Shown here: positions 14,545-16,163 of the stretch, in pieces
Layout of the letters: every line of letters begins with the position of its first letter
Position numbering within the stretch: position 1 is the stretch's first letter
Source: an uncultured Pedobacter sp.
GTDB taxonomy: Bacteria; Bacteroidota; Bacteroidia; Sphingobacteriales; Sphingobacteriaceae
Assembly (NCBI GenBank): GCA_946478755.1
Contig: CAMLDJ010000110.1
Location: forward strand, 1 to 16,163
Length of the DNA stretch: 16,163 nucleotides
Reading direction: 5' to 3'
Made by a program: the position numbers and the translations under genes
Notes under the pieces: generated by a model
The model's database searches: none
Told to the model about the DNA's origin: nothing
What the model saw: only the letters and a program-made list of their open reading frames with translations

Positions 14545-15300
14545 TTACCAGTCTTTAACAATACGTCCCTTTGCCCCTTTTGCCTTTTTGTTCTTCAGCT
14601 TATCCTGGGTGTTTTTCTCTTCATTTTTTAAGGCTTCCAGCATACGCTCAGCATCTTCTCTGGACAATTTATCAGGCTGTGGCTGCTGACCATTCTGCTG
14701 GTCTTTCTGATCCTGTTTGTCTTTATCTTTCTGATCCTTATCCTGGTTCTTTTTGTCCTGGTCTTTCTTGTCCTGATCTTTCTTGTCCTGGTCCTTTTTA
14801 TCCTTATCCTTCTGATCTTTCTTATCCTTATTCTTATCGCCTTTATTCTTATCCTTTTTGTTCTGTTGTTGCTGCTGTTTTAGCTTTTCCTGTGCATAAG
14901 CAAGGTTATACCGCGTCTGATCATCCTTCGGATTGTTCATCAGCGATTTTTTATACGCCTCAATGCTTTCTTCCAGCTTTTTGGATTCCAGTAAGGAATT
15001 ACCCAGGTTATGATAAGCCTGTGCTTTCACCGCTTTATTTGATGAGGTTGCGGCAATCTCGGTAAATTTTTGCGCGGCATTGTCAAACTTCTTTTGTTTG
15101 TACAGCGCATCACCCAGGTTAAAATTCCCAGCTACAGATTCCTTGGTCTTATCTACAGATTGCCGGTAACTGGCCTCCGCTTCGGCATATTTCTGCTGCT
15201 GGTAAAGCTGATTGCCTTTATGGATATATTTCTTCTCCTTCTGTGCAAAAACACCATAGCACTGGAGTACAATACCTATCATTATGATCAATTGCTTCAT
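14545..15300 (-). CDS. batC: BatC: TPR protein with a lysine/aspartate/glutamine-rich region
   Basis: 251 residues. A signal peptide (1-19) is followed by three TPR-like units (about 23-56, 57-90 and 94-127, with YHNLGNSLLESKKLEESIEA), a long KDQDKK-type low-complexity region (about 142-207), and the conserved BatC tail DAERMLEALKNEEKNTQDKL near 216-235, ending in KDW. The highly charged region is probably disordered. The protein should sit in the periplasm, bound to the membrane through partners such as BatB (inference). It starts two bases after the batB stop and ends exactly at the batD start. In-frame 15-bp repeats in the low-complexity part make its length prone to change. Confidence 0.9.
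   Translation of the reverse strand: MKQLIIMIGIVLQCYGVFAQKEKKYIHKGNQLYQQQKYAEAEASYRQSVDKTKESVAGNFNLGDALYKQKKFDNAAQKFTEIAATSSNKAVKAQAYHNLGNSLLESKKLEESIEAYKKSLMNNPKDDQTRYNLAYAQEKLKQQQQQNKKDKNKGDKNKDKKDQKDKDKKDQDKKDQDKKDQDKKNQDKDQKDKDKQDQKDQQNGQQPQPDKLSREDAERMLEALKNEEKNTQDKLKNKKAKGAKGRIVKDW
14744..14803 (-). repeat. Four tandem 15-bp repeats inside batC
   Basis: Units start at 14744, 14759, 14774 and 14789, with the plus-strand form close to TGGTCTTTCTTGTCC. They encode DKKDQ-like pentapeptides; adjacent KD/DK-rich sequence continues the pattern less regularly. Because 15 is a multiple of three, gain or loss of a unit keeps the frame. Confidence 0.8.
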
Positions 15301-15302
15301 AA

Positions 15303-16163
15303 CTACCTTACTTCAAATAAATTCAACTCACTTAGTTTTAAGTTCCTGCGGTTAGAGATAAAGAATTCCAGGGCCAGCAGCAAAAGTGCAAAACCCAGGA
15401 AAAACTGGAACCTGTCTTCATAGTTTTTAAATGTTTTGCTATCGTACGTCTTCTTCTCCATTTTATTTACCTGGTCCATCACTATATTTAATCCGCTATT
15501 GGCATTACTGGCCCTTACATAAACGCCGGCTCCTGCCTGGGATATCTCTTTACACATTTCCTCATTCAGCTTGCTGACTACCGTTTTACCGTTCTCATCC
15601 GTATGAAATCCAACAGGCTTACCATTTTTATAGATAGGCACGGGGGCACCTTCCGGCAGCCCTAAGCCGATGACATGAATCATGACATCTTTGGTACTTG
15701 CAGCTTTAGCTGCCGATACCGCATCATCCTCATGGTTTTCACCATCCGTCATCAATATCATTGCTTTGCTGGTTCCGTTCACAAAATTGAACGATTTCAT
15801 ACCCATTTCAATGGCAGCTCCAATGGCTGTTCCCTGGGTAGGTACAATATCAGTAGTAATGTTGTTGAGAAACAGTTTAGCGGCCGAATAATCGGTGGTA
15901 ATAGGCAGCTGCACATAAGCTTCCCCGGCGAAAATGATGATTCCGATCCGGTCGTTATGCAAATTATCAATCAGCTGTGATATAGCCCTTTTCGCATTTT
16001 CCAACCGGTTTGGAGCAAGATCTCCCGCCAGCATACTGTTGGAGACATCCAGCAGGATCATTAGGTCCGCCCCCTCCCGCATTCCTTCTTCTATTTTAGA
16101 CCCAATCTCCGGGTTGGCAATGCCAACAACCAGCGAAGCATAGGCCAGTGCAAAAAGCAGGAA
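15303..16163 (-). CDS. batB: BatB: VWA-domain membrane protein (5' end beyond window)
   Basis: 286 residues are visible and the frame is open through the right edge; the start codon lies outside. The visible N-terminal part holds the end of a transmembrane helix (FLLFALAYASLVVGIANPEI) and continues directly into a von Willebrand A domain. The metal-ion-dependent adhesion site is intact: DVSNSM (D-x-S-x-S), a threonine in TQGTAIG and the aspartate of MTDGENHED. A C-terminal helix follows (FFLGFALLLLALEFFISNRR). This matches BatB, a VWA protein that anchors the Bat complex and may bind BatC. A start inside the window at 16082 (MREGADLM) would cut the domain, so I reject it. BatA probably lies just upstream, as in known operons. 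Confidence 0.9.
   Translation of the reverse strand, partial: FLLFALAYASLVVGIANPEIGSKIEEGMREGADLMILLDVSNSMLAGDLAPNRLENAKRAISQLIDNLHNDRIGIIIFAGEAYVQLPITTDYSAAKLFLNNITTDIVPTQGTAIGAAIEMGMKSFNFVNGTSKAMILMTDGENHEDDAVSAAKAASTKDVMIHVIGLGLPEGAPVPIYKNGKPVGFHTDENGKTVVSKLNEEMCKEISQAGAGVYVRASNANSGLNIVMDQVNKMEKKTYDSKTFKNYEDRFQFFLGFALLLLALEFFISNRRNLKLSELNLFEVR

Noticed and set aside
14744..14803. Short regular repeats as a possible CRISPR array
   Set aside because: Units are 15 bp with no spacers and lie within the coding frame of batC.
14571..15065. 164-codon plus-strand frame rich in Pro, Cys, Leu and Tyr
   Set aside because: It is the reverse of the lysine/aspartate-rich batC repeat; the open frame follows from low-complexity codons.

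Overview
The window looks like a chromosomal segment of a Bacteroidota bacterium, most likely of the Sphingobacteriaceae (Pedobacter/Mucilaginibacter type). The grounds are a SusC/SusD pair, a SusC with an N-terminal STN domain and the family-typical leader containing PPKILLIMRL, a FecR with a C-terminal DUF4974-like domain, a short FecI-type ECF sigma factor, and the Bat operon. Start codons are mostly preceded by A-rich sequence rather than strong Shine-Dalgarno sites. The genus is inferred from protein style only. There is no integrase, transposase, insertion sequence or CRISPR array.

Layout. (1) 1-90: 3' end of a tRNA-like RNA, probably tmRNA, followed by a strong terminator. (2) 177-2019, minus strand: an apparent three-gene operon of a Crp/Fnr-family regulator, a YdcZ/DUF606-type DMT transporter and a GNAT acetyltransferase. 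(3) 2169-10159, minus strand: a sensing and uptake locus in the order ECF sigma factor, FecR anti-sigma factor, SusC-type TonB-dependent receptor with an STN signalling domain, SusD-type lipoprotein, and a secreted endonuclease/exonuclease/phosphatase-fold (EEP) lipoprotein. There is no glycoside hydrolase, so the cargo may be a phosphoester compound rather than a plain glycan (inference). (4) 10160-10629: about 470 bp without a convincing gene but with a cluster of ATGCC[T/A]GAA-type motifs. (5) 10630-11932, plus strand: a small PepSY-like secreted protein with its own terminator, a 63-residue cysteine-rich protein, and a hotdog-fold thioesterase-like protein. (6) 11946 to the right edge, minus strand: batB (cut by the edge), batC, batD and batE, overlapping or nearly touching.

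How they may work together. In region 3, cargo binding to SusC/SusD should be relayed through the STN domain to FecR in the inner membrane, releasing the ECF sigma factor to transcribe susC-susD-EEP. The 183-bp fecR-susC gap holds a textbook intrinsic terminator that points against the operon. This is the arrangement expected of an antisense small RNA over the susC leader, and is the most interesting regulatory feature here. The SusD protein also carries a twin-arginine-like motif ahead of its lipobox, which is unusual for this family. In region 6 the Bat proteins (VWA, TPR, multi-domain BatD, TPR-SH3) are predicted to form an envelope complex whose biochemical role is still uncertain.
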